Of a stretch of 64,000 bases of DNA, positions 33,397 through 45,700 are shown one piece after another. Position 1 is the first letter of the stretch. Each line of letters opens with the position of its first letter. Origin of the DNA: Eupeodes corollae (lineage: Eukaryota > Arthropoda > Insecta > Diptera > Syrphidae); the NCBI RefSeq assembly GCF_945859685.1, contig NC_079148.1, forward strand, positions 35,723,946 to 35,787,945. The letters are read 5' to 3'. The translations under genes were made by a program, and so were the position numbers. A model generated the notes under the pieces. The model ran no database searches. It was not told the DNA's origin and saw only the letters and a program-made list of their open reading frames with translations.

Positions 33397-34185
33397 GTGC
33401 CTGCTGAAGAAACGCGAGAACTAATAGATGCATTAACAAATGCATTGCAAAATTTTCAATATAACCCTAGCTCCTCAACTAATTTACATTTTGAGCACTT
33501 CAACGAACCCTTCACATTATCTTGCAGTACGAAACATCTCAGATGCTACAAAAAAACGGCAAGTATTTATAAATTGCATTGGCGCCAAATACTACTAACT
33601 TCCCTCCAACCTATCAGCCAAAGAAGATCCTGATACAAAATCATACAATGACCTAGTAGCCCTTTTAATAAAAGCACCTCTATCCAAAGCCAAATGAAAT
33701 TACAGAGCAGCATAAATTTCTGCTTAGACTCCAACATGAGGGAGAGTCAATATCAAACTATTTGGCTGAGTTAAAAAAGTTAAGCGCATACTGCAATTTT
33801 ACCGCTTAATACTGCAAAGTCCACGCTTAATACTCATCTACGATCCCAATTTATTCGACGACTGAGGGACTCCGACATTAAAGAAAGGCTTCTGCGGGAA
33901 ACGGAGATGACTTTAGATAAACAGTTGAATATGCCATTTCAATGGAGGCTTCAAAAACCGAGAGTCAAACCCTGTAAAATGTTCACCAAGTCCAAAGGAA
34001 AGGGTCGCACAAAAAGCTAAACCAAGTAAAATTGGTAGCTATAAAGTCCATGATCGATCTACACAAAAAGACAAAAAGACGAAATGCTACAGATGTGGGA
34101 AGCATAATCATATGGCAAATAAATGTCGTGCTACAAACTTATATTGTAAAAAGTGTCGAACAAGTGGCCTCAGTGTGTATGAAGT
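33397..34185 (+). pseudogene. Gypsy gag remnant with CCHC zinc knuckle
   Basis: The N-terminal part reads EETRELIDALTNALQNF and is broken from about 33540 on. A capsid-like stretch HEGESISNYLAELKKLSAYC is readable near 33730-33790. A zinc knuckle KCYRCGKHNHMANKC (CX2CX4HX4C) sits near 34083-34127. Multiple stops and frame changes lie between. Confidence 0.75.
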
Positions 34186-34814
34186 CGCAATCTTCACCTA
34201 AAAAGGCTAATACAGTTCAAGTTTTTCATGATTCCGATGAGGAAACATGTATGCAGCATAGTCTACAAGCGGAAGATGACCCTTTTGAATTGGACGTGCT
34301 AAATTTAGCACCAAACAAAAGCCTTACTTCGAAAGTTGAATCACGTGGTGGTAAATATTTCATAACCTTACAAATCAACAATAAGAAGCTCGCCATGGAA
34401 TTTGATACAGGGGCAGCCATATCGGTTATGAACTATGACACTTTTATTGCAAATTGGCCAAATGCTAAAATAACTTCCACAAAAATAATGCTAAAAACTT
34501 ACAACAATACGACATTTCCAGCTTATGGGAAATCTACAGTGGAAGTTGTTTACAATGGGCGAAGGGTTATGTGCGATCTTTACATCGTAAAAGAGCCATT
34601 TGATACACTTTTGGGACGAGAATGGGTAAAGGCACTTTATACATTACAAATTAATGCAGTTAATGTTTTTACAGATGCCGATATACATCATTTGAAGCAC
34701 CAAATCTTTAAGAACTATAGAGATGTTTTTCAACCGAAAATCAGAACGATTCCCAGTGAAAAAAAGATTCTCAAACTAAGAGAAGGAGCTTCGCCTATTT
34801 TCATAAACCCATGA
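34186..34814 (+). pseudogene. Gypsy aspartic protease and start of RT
   Basis: This retropepsin-type domain lies in one open frame. The active-site FDTG is at about 34401-34412 in MEFDTGAAISVMN. The flap region and the second signature LLGREWV (near 34608-34628) follow. The frame goes on toward RT (HQIFKNYRDVFQPK) and stops at a TGA at 34812-34814. The protease itself looks intact although the polyprotein is not. Confidence 0.85.
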
Positions 34815-34817
34815 CAG

Positions 34818-35480
34818 GTTCCTTATGCTATTCGACCTCTTATAAAAGATGAAATTATTCGATTAGAAGAAGAGGGTATCCTCAAAAAGGTCAAACATTC
34901 AGATCGGGAAACACCTATAGTGTCAGACAAATCAATACGTCTCTGTCTCGTTCACAATCTACAAACTGATTGTGAACGATAAATACAAAATTCCCAAAAT
35001 CGACGAACTGTATCAAAAACTAAAATATGGCGAATAATACTGCACTTTTGATATTTATAAAGCCTACTTACACCTTATAATGTCGGAAGAGAGCGCACTT
35101 TTGCAAACTGTGAGTACAACAAAAGGTCTCTACAAAGTGAATAAACTCATGTTTGGAGTTAAGACTGCACCCAACATATGGCAACGCTTTATGGATGAGC
35201 ACATCATTGACAATCTGGAGGGAACAGCTTGCTTTTTCGATGATATCATCATAATGGGACGAAATGTAGATGAGACCCTCCAAAGATGCAATCTCCTCCT
35301 TGACTAGCTGCGAAAATTCAACCTTCACTTAAATAAATGCAAATGTAAAATGTTTGAGAGAAGTGTAATCTATTTGGGACATAAAATTGACAAGAACGGC
35401 CTACACAAGACACCTGATAAAATATACGCTATATCTGAGATGAAACCACCTACAGAAATACTACCACAAGTTTATACCTG
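34818..35480 (+). pseudogene. Gypsy reverse transcriptase, broken
   Basis: RT pieces in order are PYAIRPLIKDEIIRLEEEGI (34821 on), a scrambled stretch with stops at 34960-35040, FDIYKAYLHLIM with the first catalytic Asp region near 35048, KLMFGVKTAPNIWQRFM (near 35142-35190), and the catalytic box as FFDDII near 35235. A TAG at about 35305 follows LLLD. The thumb reads YLGHKIDKNGLHKTPDKI near 35373. Confidence 0.85.
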
Positions 35481-35484
35481 ACTT

Positions 35485-35940
35485 GTGTCAACAAAATTAC
35501 ACCCATTATACAAACTCTTACGAAAAGAACAAAAATTTGTATGGTCATCTGACTGCCAGCATGCATTTGAAGTCCTCAAAAAGGAGATAATGAGTGAGAA
35601 TGTACTCGCTAGATTTGATGAATATCTCCCATATATCCTCGCTACAGATGCCTCACCAATTGGACTTTCAGCTATGCCTTCCCATATAACCGAGCAAGGT
35701 GAGAGACCAATAGCTTTCGCATCGAGGAGTCTATCGAAAGTCGAAGCCAATTACAGCCTATTGGATAAAGAAGCTACAGCCATCTTTTGGGGATTGCATA
35801 AGTTCTTTGACTACTGCTATGGAAGATCACGGATAATAAACCATTAACTTCGATATTTAGCCCAGAGAAAAATGTACCCTTACTAACAGCTCAACGTTTA
35901 CTACATTACGGAACGCCCTTTTTCTGAGTGGATTCAATTA
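35485..35940 (+). pseudogene. Gypsy RNase H, frameshifted
   Basis: The open part includes YILATDASPIGLSAM with the first catalytic Asp (near 35632), RPIAFASRSLSKVEANYS, and LDKEATAIFWGLHKF with the catalytic Glu (near 35762). A frameshift near 35830 comes just before the TDNKPLT region, which is then readable in another frame (NKPLTSIFSPEKNVPLLTAQ). Confidence 0.85.
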
Positions 35941-36190
35941 CGAAATTAAATACAAAAATACAAAAAACACACTAACGCTGATTTTCTTACCAGACATCCT
36001 TTAGAGAAGAATTGTTTAGAGGACAAAACCAAAGAAGTCTACCAGCTTTGGGAAGATGTTTTGCCCGTGACTAAAAATGACATACTGAGGGAAATGAAAA
36101 AGGATAAAGAGCTATCTTTACTTTACAATTACAAACTGGAGGTTCTCTCAAGAATTCACCATACAGCGCTATGGAAAGTGAGCTTATGTA

Positions 36191-37112
36191 GCAGGACTTC
36201 CGACAACACTTCGTCTGGAAGTCCTTAAAGAATTACATACTGCACATATTGGTATAACGAAGATGAAGGCACTGGCAAATAGTTACTGTTATTGGACGGG
36301 AATCGATCGCGATATTGAGGAACTAGTAAAGAGCTGTCGTGATTGTGCAAAGGTACTTACAGAGCCAAGCAAAGTTCAAATTCATCCATGGGAAGTTCCT
36401 GCTCAACCTTGGCAGCGCCTGCATATCGACTTTGAGGGACCATTCATAGAGTATTTCTTCTCAGTGATCGTTGATGCAAAAACGAAATGGTTGGAGGCAT
36501 TCCCAATGAGGAGTATTACAAGCTTTTTCACAATTCGCGCACTTAGAGAAACTTTCTCAAGACTCGGGATTCCGAGTACACTTGTGTCAGATAACGGTAC
36601 AAACTTCACTTCAAAAGAATTTCGTGATTTTTTGAAATGAAATGCAATTAATCATAATCTTTCTTCACCAGCGCAACCCTCGACGAATAAAAAAGCGGAA
36701 CGTTTTGTACGGATCCTAAAAAATGGACTTCGATCGTCAGTCAATGACCCTGGCGATTTACACGCGAGGCTACACCGTTTACTTATGCAGTACCGAAAGA
36801 CTCCATCTACAGCAACAGGAAAGAGCCCAGCCGAATTAATGCTAATATTTAGTTTTCGAACAAGACTTGATTTGTTGAAATATACATACGCGGGGGAGAA
36901 TGAAAGAAACAACGAATGCAAGCGGAGTTGTGATGTTGAAGAACTGGTTCAAGTCCGCTACTATCAAAACAAGGAAACCAGCAAAGTCGACGATTAAAGA
37001 AGATCCAGTTAGAGACAACGCATTAAGAAAATATTCAATAAGAGTGGATGCGTTAATAATGTCACAAGGCCTGCGCATTAGCACGCGCAAAATCAATTTC
37101 CAGTTCATTTAA
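36191..37112 (+). pseudogene. Gypsy integrase, one internal stop
   Basis: An N-terminal HHCC zinc module is present (HTAHIG and SCRDC, near 36236-36350). The catalytic core has LHIDFEGP (first Asp, near 36430) and VSDNGTNFTS (second Asp, near 36590). A TGA at 36638-36640 interrupts. The third catalytic residue is in KKAERFVRILKNG (near 36690-36725), in the same frame. RKTPSTATGKSPAEL follows, then a C-terminal part with VEELVQVRYYQNKE. A stop at 36997 is followed by a frame change to 37112. Confidence 0.87.
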
Positions 37113-37154
37113 AGCGATCAAATATTTTTAAATTATTTAATAACATCAGGTCAG

Positions 37155-38032
37155 GGGTCTTTTTCACGAAACTCTTGTCACTCTGCAAAGAAATGATATC
37201 CTGCAAAGTAAAGTCCAATGTTCCACAAAACTTGAGAAAGTGAAAAAAATTCACTTTGCAATTTTTCGACTTTATTTGAAAAGAGAAAAGTAAAACTAAT
37301 CTGAAGACGGTTTATTTGCAAATTCCATGCAAAGATGCGATACCGTGATATTGGGCTCCATTCCCAATCCAATGTACTCACGAATGTTGTCGCGAGTGTC
37401 TTAAACACATATTGTTTCGCCTTTTAAATTGTGTTTTTTTTCCTAATTTTAGACAACACAAATTCGATTGAACTCCCTTTTGTCATTTCTTAGCTTATTT
37501 TATTGACTAACGTCTTCTTATGTATGTGTATAAAATATTCTTTAATTCTATTCTTTTTTTAAATTATTTTACAATAGCTTTTCAAAAGAATATTTTTATA
37601 TATTTTCTTCTATAATCTGTCTTATTGTATTGAAGGATACGAAATCAATGGGCTAAAAAAAAACTCTAAATAATCAGATATTTTTTAAATTGAATCAACG
37701 CGTTAACCCTAAAAGTCAAAACGCATGTCCTTTGGTAAATTCGTCAAAATTAAAAAAATAGCCTATTATTTAATTCTTTATTTTAAAAACGGTGTGTTGG
37801 TGAAACACAAAGAACAAATGCCTTGCATTATAACAAAACTTTTCACTTTTCAGAGAAGACTTTTTACTTTGCAAATTAAAGTTCAATGAAACGCGTTTTG
37901 CAAAGAAGAAGAAAACTCATCAATTCAATAATGTCCTCTTTGCAAATTTGCGTTTAGTAAAACGTAATTTGCAAAGCAAAAGTTCAAAGTTGTAAAGTGA
38001 TAAGTTAAAAGTGTTTGGTGAAAAGGTTTTTA
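37155..38032. mobile_element. MITE-like element with imperfect inverted ends
   Basis: The left end reads GGGTCTTTTTCACGAAACTC, then TTGTCACTCTGCAAAG. The right end, read in reverse complement, is ACCTTTTCACCAAACACTTT, then TTATCACTTTACAACTTT. Both ends lead into repeated TTTGCAAA words (37225-37365 and 37870-37980). There is no coding capacity. I cannot fix the target-site duplication, so the boundaries are approximate. Confidence 0.4.
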
Positions 38033-38335
38033 AAATATGCTATTTTGGAAATGATAACTAAAAACGTTCTTTTTTTAAGGATAAGTTTAATCACGACCTT
38101 TTCTTTATAAATAGATTTTATCACGATTTTGTAATGTACAAATCTTGCACGGAGTTTAAATCATTTTAGTATCTCACTTAGTTTTCGTAATTTCTATGAT
38201 TAGTTATAAAAGTTTTGAAAAACATTGAATGTTATTCCTTAATGCTTTTGGATAATTCGTTTTAGTGTTAATTTTTAGTGCTGAATCCGAATCCAAATTC
38301 GGAAATAGCCGTTTTCAACATTATTTCTTATAATT

Positions 38336-39062
38336 TTAACTTTCCATAGAAAGTTATCGTTCTGATTTTTGGAATTGAAAACGGTGACATTTCTCAACCT
38401 TTCAAGCTCTTCAGATCCTAAACAAAAGATTTTAAGAGAGATGCCTGTATGTGTTAAAGATGCAGAAAGGACTTTTACAAAAATTGTGTGGGTGTTTTTT
38501 ACTAACAAAAAAGTGTTAGCAATTGATTTTTGACTTAAATATCTTGGCAAAAATTAAAAAATTAAAATTCAAACTGATTGTATCCTATCAAAAAAAATAG
38601 TGTTTTAAACATTTATTGGAATTTGTAGAAAAATCCAACAGTTCGATTGGAATATTTCGAGAATAACTTCAAAATTATTTCATTTTATGCAAAATTTTGT
38701 TGTTAACGTAAAAAAATGTTTTACGAAAAATCCAATTGGTATTTTCTTATGAGAAATAAAAACTTTCGAAAAATTCTGCTAAAATTGGTTAGCATTGGTT
38801 TTCGACTAAAAATGTCGGGAAAAAACATGCATTGAAATTAAACTTATTTTATTTCACAGAAAATATTGTTTTCGATATTCAGTAATTTTTATATATGTAA
38901 AAATTCAACAGTCCGTTTTTTTTCATAAAAAATAAAATCTACAAAAAATGTTACGCAAATTTGGTAAGAATTGATACGAGTACATAAAGACAAACTTTTA
39001 AGCAAGACAAATCGACAGACGGGATGGGAAGTTATCAGTGAGGGTTGCATCACAGCCTCTTT
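38336..39062 (+). repeat. Interspersed repeat family A, full-length copy
   Basis: It opens with a small palindrome AACTTTCCATAGAAAGTT (38338-38355), then GGAATTGAAAACGGTGACAT, and closes with GGGAAGTTATCAGTGAGGG at 39026-39044. Its length of about 0.73 kb equals that of the minus-strand copy at 55592-56317, whose ends are fixed by the LINE it interrupts. Confidence 0.7.
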
Positions 39063-39775
39063 TTTGAGAATTTTTTGTCGTGGCAAGTGGTTATTTTAAC
39101 GTACATACATATGTATTACACAATATTCAATCAAATAACGATCCCACCAAGTTTCGAAAAATTCTGCTAAAATTGCTGAACATTGGTTTCGACTAAAAAT
39201 CCCGGTAAAAAACATGCATTGAATTTAAACTTATTTTTTTTATTAACTTATAAATTTTTTTTAGATAAATTCATTTGACAACTTTTCTCACAAAACACGA
39301 AATCGTACAAAAAACGGTTTAGAAATGGTTTTATAACTCAAGTATTGTGGGAACAAACAACGAAGACATTTTTTTATCTCAGATATTAATATTTAGGTTT
39401 TAGAAAAACCAATGAGGATATTTTGAAAAAAAAACTAGTAAGAAGATTAAATAAGTTAAGCTTACAAATTAAAAAAAAAAACACAAATTCATAAATGTGC
39501 ATCGCCTCAAAAAATCTAATATAAAGGTTTTTTGAATTACAAAAGTTGTATGTGAAAAACCTGACATGATAGATTGATTTTAAAGTCGGATTCGAACTAC
39601 CATCAAAAATCTTAGAAAAATTATTATTGGGGAGCCATCAGTGATTAGCTTTATTTCGTCAAAAGATTGTTTGTCACGTTATTAAATCACGCAAATAATT
39701 TCCGACGCATTCAAAATCAGGATTGCTCCATAACTTGACAAGATCTTTTTGATACAAATTGCGAAGAATTTTTTT
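39063..39775. other. Duplicated family A fragment and AT-rich sequence
   Basis: From about 39150 to 39240 the sequence repeats 38762-38850 (TTTCGAAAAATTCTGCTAAA, then AACATGCATTGAA). The rest is AT-rich without a recognised gene. Confidence 0.45.
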
Positions 39776-39783
39776 TTTCTTTT

Positions 39784-40779
39784 ATGTGTATTCCAGACAT
39801 TATTGTTGTCTCAGAAATTTGGATTTATGATTGTGAGAAAAATGATTATGGGCTGCCAGGTTATGATTTCTATCTGAATGCAAATGAGAATTATGCAGCA
39901 GAAGGTGTTGGTAATTTTGTAAATCAAGCTTTAGATGTTATTGAAGTTTTGAAATTAGATTTTCAAAGCGCGGATGTTTTGAAAATTACCGTCAAAATTA
40001 ATAAACAAATCTTTAATATATTATGTATTTATAGACTTCATATATCTAACAGTTCAGTTTTTATGGAAGAATTTTCAACTTTCTTGGATAGTGAGAAATC
40101 AAATAATTTGTTAATTGTGGGTGATTTGAATATCGATACTTTAGAAAGTAGTGAGTTCGTGGCAACTTATCTTGATTTGTTAGCTTCTCATGGACTTGTT
40201 TCGTTTATTAAAGAGATAACAAGACCGGGATCTGGAACTTGTCTTGATCATATTTATGGCCGATTTGTTCCTTCAATCAGTTCCTGTGAAAAGTGTGTTT
40301 TTGACCTCAAAATAACTGATCATTCCATGACTGGAACTCTTGTTGATATAAGGAAAGAAAGTATTTGTTCTGATTCTAGTCCCCGAAAATTGATTAAAAG
40401 TATCGATTTTAGTAGGCTTAAAACTAATTTGTCTTTTGAGTTTTGGGAAGAAGTTTTTGCCGAGAGTGATCCTTCCAAATCGTATGACATTTTTATTGAT
40501 ATTCTTTGTAGATACATTTCTGATGCTTCTTTTGATATCGTTCCGAAAAAGTCTAATAAGCGTTTAAAGCCGTGGATTACGTATAGTTTGCTTAAAAAAG
40601 TGAAGTATAAAAACAAATTAAGACAAAAGTGTTTAAAACGCAACAGCAGTCAGAATTTAAAAAATAAATATAAGAAAATTTGTGTTGAATTAAAGAAGGA
40701 AATTCCTATTTGTCGTGATAACTATTTTAAAAACAAATTCAATCTAGCTGAAGAAATATTAGAAACGAATGGAAAATAG
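39784..40779 (+). pseudogene. LINE endonuclease domain, 5'-truncated
   Basis: The 331-residue open frame starts with IPDIIVVSEIWI, which carries the metal-binding Glu. LLIVGDLNIDTL holds the DLN motif (near 40111), CLDHIYGR is near 40240, and ITDHSMTGTL near 40314 replaces the usual SDH with TDH. Basic linker sequence toward RT follows (LLKKVKYKNKLRQKCLKR). It ends in a TAG at 40777-40779, and RT goes on in another frame. Confidence 0.82.
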
Positions 40780-42414
40780 TGAATAGTATACTTAATAAAT
40801 CTCAGAGCAAAAAACAACCTTCTGCTGTCAATGTTAATGGTCGTGTGGTCTCAGATAAAATTGCAATGGCTAATGCATTCAATGAATACTTTTCAACGCT
40901 TTCACTTAGTCTACAAGCTAGTTCTAGTCACCCATCTTGTACACTTTGTAGTCCATTTAGTATTGAACCTTCTCAAAGCCAAAGTTTTGTGTTTGAGCCT
41001 ATATCTAGTTTAGAGATTCCAATTGGCACTTTAAAAACTTCAAACTCTTCTGGTTATGATGGCATTTCAAATATTTGTTTGAAAAATTTAGCATGTTTTA
41101 TAATTGATGTTTTGGCACATATCTTTAACAAAAGTATTTTTTCTGGAGTATTTCCGGTAGCTCTTAAATGTGCCAATATCTTGCCACTTTTCAAGAAAGG
41201 AGCAACTAATGATCTGGGTAACTATAGGCCTATATCACTCTTGCCTTCGATAAGTAAGATTTTTGAAAAAGCTGTAAAAAATAGAATGGTGAGCTTTTCA
41301 AAGAGAACAAAATTTTTCAGTGATGTTCAATTTGGTTTTCAAAGCAATAAATCAACCGAAGATGCGTTGTTACATTTCTGTTCTCAAATATTTGTAAGTC
41401 TTGATAGAAAAAAGAATACAGCTGGATTGTTTGTTGACATATCAAAAGCCTTTGACATGGTTAATCACGAAATTTTGGTTAGCAAACTTGAAAGTGCTGG
41501 GTTTCGAGGATTCATTAATGATTGGCTAAGATCTTATTTAAATTTAAGAGCCCAAAGAGTGAAATTTGATGGTGTTAGGAGTGAATATAAAGACATTCGA
41601 TTTGGGAGTTCCACAAGATTCGGTTTTAGGACCCATACTTTTTTTGGTATACATTAATTCTTTATTCAGTTTGCCTTTTAAGGGTTCTCTTACAGCCTTT
41701 GCAGATGATGTTGGTTTTTCGTATGGTACAGATAGTTGTCTGAATCTTATATCGGATATAAATTGGGATCTCAGCTTGTTAAGAATCTGGTTTACAGAGC
41801 ACAAATTGATAATAAGTTCTAAAACCAAGATAATGTTTTTCAGTTTGTCTAGCAGAAAGATTGTTAATGCTGATCTCTTTTTCCACGCTACTGAGTGTCC
41901 AAAATTCAAGCTTTTTAACTGCACCTGTAATCCTATGGTTACTTCCACAACATTTACGGATTCCATGAGCTGTAGTGATAAATGCTTCAATATATTATAA
42001 CAAAATACAACCTTTATTAGTTTTGCAAAAAAGTGTTCTGAAGAAAATATGTGGTAAGCCTCGCCTGTACCCTAGTTTTCCACTTTTTAGAGATTTGAAA
42101 ATTCTTTCAGTGAGACATATGTATTGTTATAAAGTTCTAAATTTTTCTTTAAGAGATCAGGTAATCTTAATTTTAGAATAATTGATAATAATTATATTTT
42201 ACGTGGAAATTTTTTAAACCAAGTTTCTATACCGGTATATCGAACAACCGCTTTTAGAAATTGTTATAATGTTTCCTCATGTCGGATATTTAATAGACTC
42301 CCCCATTCTATCAGGATGCAAACTTCTCATTTGTTATTTATAAAACAAGTTAAATATTGGCTTCTTAGTCTTGATAATGAAAGTATTGAATTTTTTGTAA
42401 ATGGATCTACCTGA
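40779..42414 (+). pseudogene. LINE reverse transcriptase and C-terminal region
   Basis: RT motifs are IPIGTLKTSNSSGYDGISN, NYRPISLLPSISKIFEKAV (41220-41276), QFGFQSNKSTEDALLHF and FVDISKAFDMVNHE (41430-41470). A frameshift at about 41600 is followed by GVPQDSVLGPILFLVYINSL (D replaces the usual G) and the catalytic box as FADD (FADDVGFSYG, near 41699). Part of the thumb seems deleted near 41900. C-terminal pieces KSVLKKICGKPRLYPSFPLF (42035 on) and VKYWLLSLDNESIEFF lie in other frames up to 42414. Confidence 0.82.
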
Positions 42415-42685
42415 TGTTTTCTTGAAATGTTTAACTTCAATTTAATTTAATTTCTGTATGCATTACATAAATGTATGATATTTTAACTTTCTTTTTTAAA
42501 TTTACTTTTAAGGGTCACCCCACCCATTTTAATTAATAAATGTAAAATTTTTCTTAGAGTGGCAATAACTCTATTTTTTATAAAAATATTTTTGTCACAT
42601 ATTTCTTTTCATCTTATTGTTTTTATTTGGATTTTAAGAAATGAAATATTTAATCTAATCTAATCTAAAAAAAAAAGATACAACT

Positions 42686-44676
42686 TAAATGTGCGAAAAA
42701 ATTGGCTTAAAAGAATCGCATTCTGTAAATCCTTCAGAGGAAATATAATTTTAAACACTTAAACTCAATGTTCAACTATTATATTAAAATATTTTACTTT
42801 CGAAACCGAAATTTTAATTTGTATTAAGAGAAATACCGACGAATATCCCATTGGACGGAACTAGTGCTCAACACCGCACGTGCAAGCAGTAAAATTTCAA
42901 CAACACGATGACTTATCAATTCTCGCAGTTCCTAGAAAACAACACCATCCATAAATACCAAGAATTTTGTCCAAGGAAATAAAAAAAGCAAAGCACTTTA
43001 TCGAGACTATCATTCAGATTGTTGCATTAAACCTCTAGAGTATGCCAATTTAAACCAGCAGTTAAGGTATATACGAGTATGTATGACCAACAATCAATAA
43101 TATTCCGATCAACTTCCATGTAAGCCTGGTTGTTCTACTGAGAACTCAACTTGTACTCAAAAATGTATATTTGTTTAAAGTGGAATTGAGATCTTGTGTG
43201 TATAAAGTCCTGGAATGTTCATTCAAATTGATAGCACTATTTATTCCAATATATAAAATCCTTTTTCCGGGTTCAAAGAGGATTCAATTTGAAAGGTCAA
43301 ATAATTCCAAGAATTTCTGTGGACAATGAAAAAAAGGACACATTTCCTTAACTTCATACATATACACTACATTTTATATAGATGGGACGCACCACATAAA
43401 TCGAATACATAAATACATTTTGAATTGAACTCTTCTGCAAGCGATGGCAAGGAGCATTTTTGATCCTTCTCGGTTTTATAATCGCAATAATCATCCATTT
43501 CCACATTTTTTGTATTTGCTTTTGAAACTATATTTCTGTCTTATAGGTTGTTTGTTGTTGTATTTTTGCAGTTTGCACTTTGAACATAAAATATTTAAAG
43601 GAAACTATAATATAAAGGAAATTAAAACCGTTTACACAGAGGCTTCCCATAAAATTTGCCATAATTTCCTCTCATGGTGATAACGATGTCAAATATAAAT
43701 GGATTTATGCTTATTATGGAGGCGTTATCTAAGTCGTTGTCGTCATCTTCGTCGACGTCGTCGTAGAAGACTTCTTTTGGTTGCGTCATCATTATCCTTA
43801 AAGTTCTTGTTCTTCCGGATGACGACGAAGTAGAATACTACAAGGACAACGATGACACCCACTTCTAGTGTCAGTTGATGCTACTACACATAGTAGCAAC
43901 TCAAAATCCTTTTAATGGGTTTTCTTCCGCGTTGCTCGTTCTCGACAACTTTGTAATAAATCCAAGCTCTTCGTAATATATCTTCACAGTGTCCCATATC
44001 CACTCTTGGGAAAAAAGCAAAAACAAACAAGATTTATTTGTCTTTTCTTAAAAAATAAAGATAGAAATAAAAATATAGATGAACCATCCTAATGGACTGA
44101 ACACTGGACAGGACAAACGAAGAAGCAAATGACTGGACATACTATACTCACAAGTATCCTTCAGTCCGCCATAATAGCTAATGCAAGGCTCCTTTGGATG
44201 CTAAATCAAAATAAAAAAAATATCCTCTTTGCTGCAATTTTATTGTAAAAGGAAGTTAATAATAAAAATAACAACGCTTAAGAATTCTCTTGCTACAAAA
44301 ATACAAATTGCATAATATAACCTTCTTACGTAGAACATTGAATTTAATAAAAAATAAAGGGAAGTCCTTTTTATAGTGAGTTAAATTAAAGAGCCTTTTT
44401 ACTTTAACACCTTATTGGGAGTATTTAAAATCGTAACACCCGGAAAGATAGGCCTGTCTCTAGTTGAAGCGTTGTACTATACAAAATATGGGCCCTTTGC
44501 TGATAAATATCTTTAACTTTTTGTTTTTGAAGATATTGACATTGTAGATACATAGTTTACAATAATTTCTGCTAAAAATCTGACAAACATTTTCTTCGCC
44601 TTCGTAAGAATTTGGTTTAAAATCGGAAATAATTTCCTAGACAATAAAGTATCTTAGTAATCTACTTAATTAGTTC
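42686..44676. other. Sequence without a recognised gene
   Basis: A GTC/TCG-type trinucleotide array lies at about 43733-43770. Some of this may be host DNA. No exon or transposon motif is supportable. Confidence 0.45.
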
Positions 44677-44689
44677 AGTATTTAATCAT
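44677..44689. repeat. Target-site duplication of the SINE, left copy
   Basis: AGTATTTAATCAT occurs here and again at 49043-49055, flanking the SINE with its nested LINE. Confidence 0.85.
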
Positions 44690-45700
44690 CAAAAAATAAA
44701 TTATGTGGCGCAACAGTCCGTAGAGAACCAGGACCTAGTGGCTTACAACTCTCAACCATTCCTGTGTGCGACTAATTGCAGGGATAGAGGGGACCTACAG
44801 TTTATATGCCGAATCCTCTTGGAGAATGTGTCATTTTCTCGCAAGAGGCAGTACCCGTAAATAAAAACTTTAGGTGGCACAGGCAGGGATCAAACCCAAG
44901 ACCTCTCACATGACAGTCCAACGCACTTTTTTTTTTTTTTTTTTAAATTCATTTTTATTTATTCCATCTTAAACCTATCTTAAAGCTAGACAAAAATTCA
45001 TAAAACTAGCCTAATTATCCATAACTTACAACTAACTTAATGGTCCCATACGGACACTCTAAGCTAAACTATAACACTAATTACTAATGCCTTTCGGCCT
45101 TAAGATCTATTTTACTTCAATTTAAAATTAATTTGTTTTGTTTTTATTAGAAAATTTTGAAAAAACTAATATCAATAACCTTTTTTATTTATTTTTACTT
45201 ACAAACTACTTAAAATAAGGTCCTTAAATAAAACTTAAAACTAACTTAAACTACCTATTCTACCTATAAACTACTTAAAACTAGAACAACCACAGCAGCA
45301 AATCTAACTATCTAACATTTTGTTTTTCATATTTTGTTGTCTATTTTTTTAATTTTTTTTTTTTTTTTTTTAATGTTCTTTTTTTTAATTTTTTTTGTAT
45401 TTTTTGTATTTTTTTTATTTTTTTTTCTATTTCTTTTCGTGCCACCATGCCTATTCTACTTAAAACTAAACCCTAATACTATTAAACAAGTATGTAAGCC
45501 GGCCAAGGCTTAAAACCCCATCCCGACTACCCACTATCAAGTGCCGATTGAAGCCACCAAAACTGGTTCTCCTGCTTCACCCTATCAGTTCGGTCCCGTT
45601 CGGACACAGCCCTACTGAACCGAAGGAGCTCTGCTCCACCTTGTGCCATGACGTCCCGATTGTACAGGAGTCGCCTATCCACGGTTCTTCGTCTGACGTG

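Larger units (their letters stand above)
32939..37112 (+). mobile_element. Ty3/gypsy LTR retrotransposon, decayed, 3' LTR missing
   Basis: The order LTR, primer site, gag with zinc knuckle, protease, RT, RNase H, integrase is the Ty3/gypsy order. Stops and frameshifts occur in gag, RT, RNase H and integrase. After the integrase C-terminus (about 37112) I find no repeat of the 5' LTR, so the right end is lost. I see no envelope frame. A related LTR fragment lies at 59.57 kb. Confidence 0.9.
39776..42685 (+). mobile_element. 5'-truncated LINE (CR1/Jockey superfamily)
   Basis: It begins inside the endonuclease, so ORF1 and the first endonuclease motif are missing. Endonuclease and RT follow in three main frames. 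Beyond the RT there is a C-terminal region and a 3' UTR that ends with three copies of TAATC and an A run (42653-42676). No target duplication was found. Confidence 0.8.
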
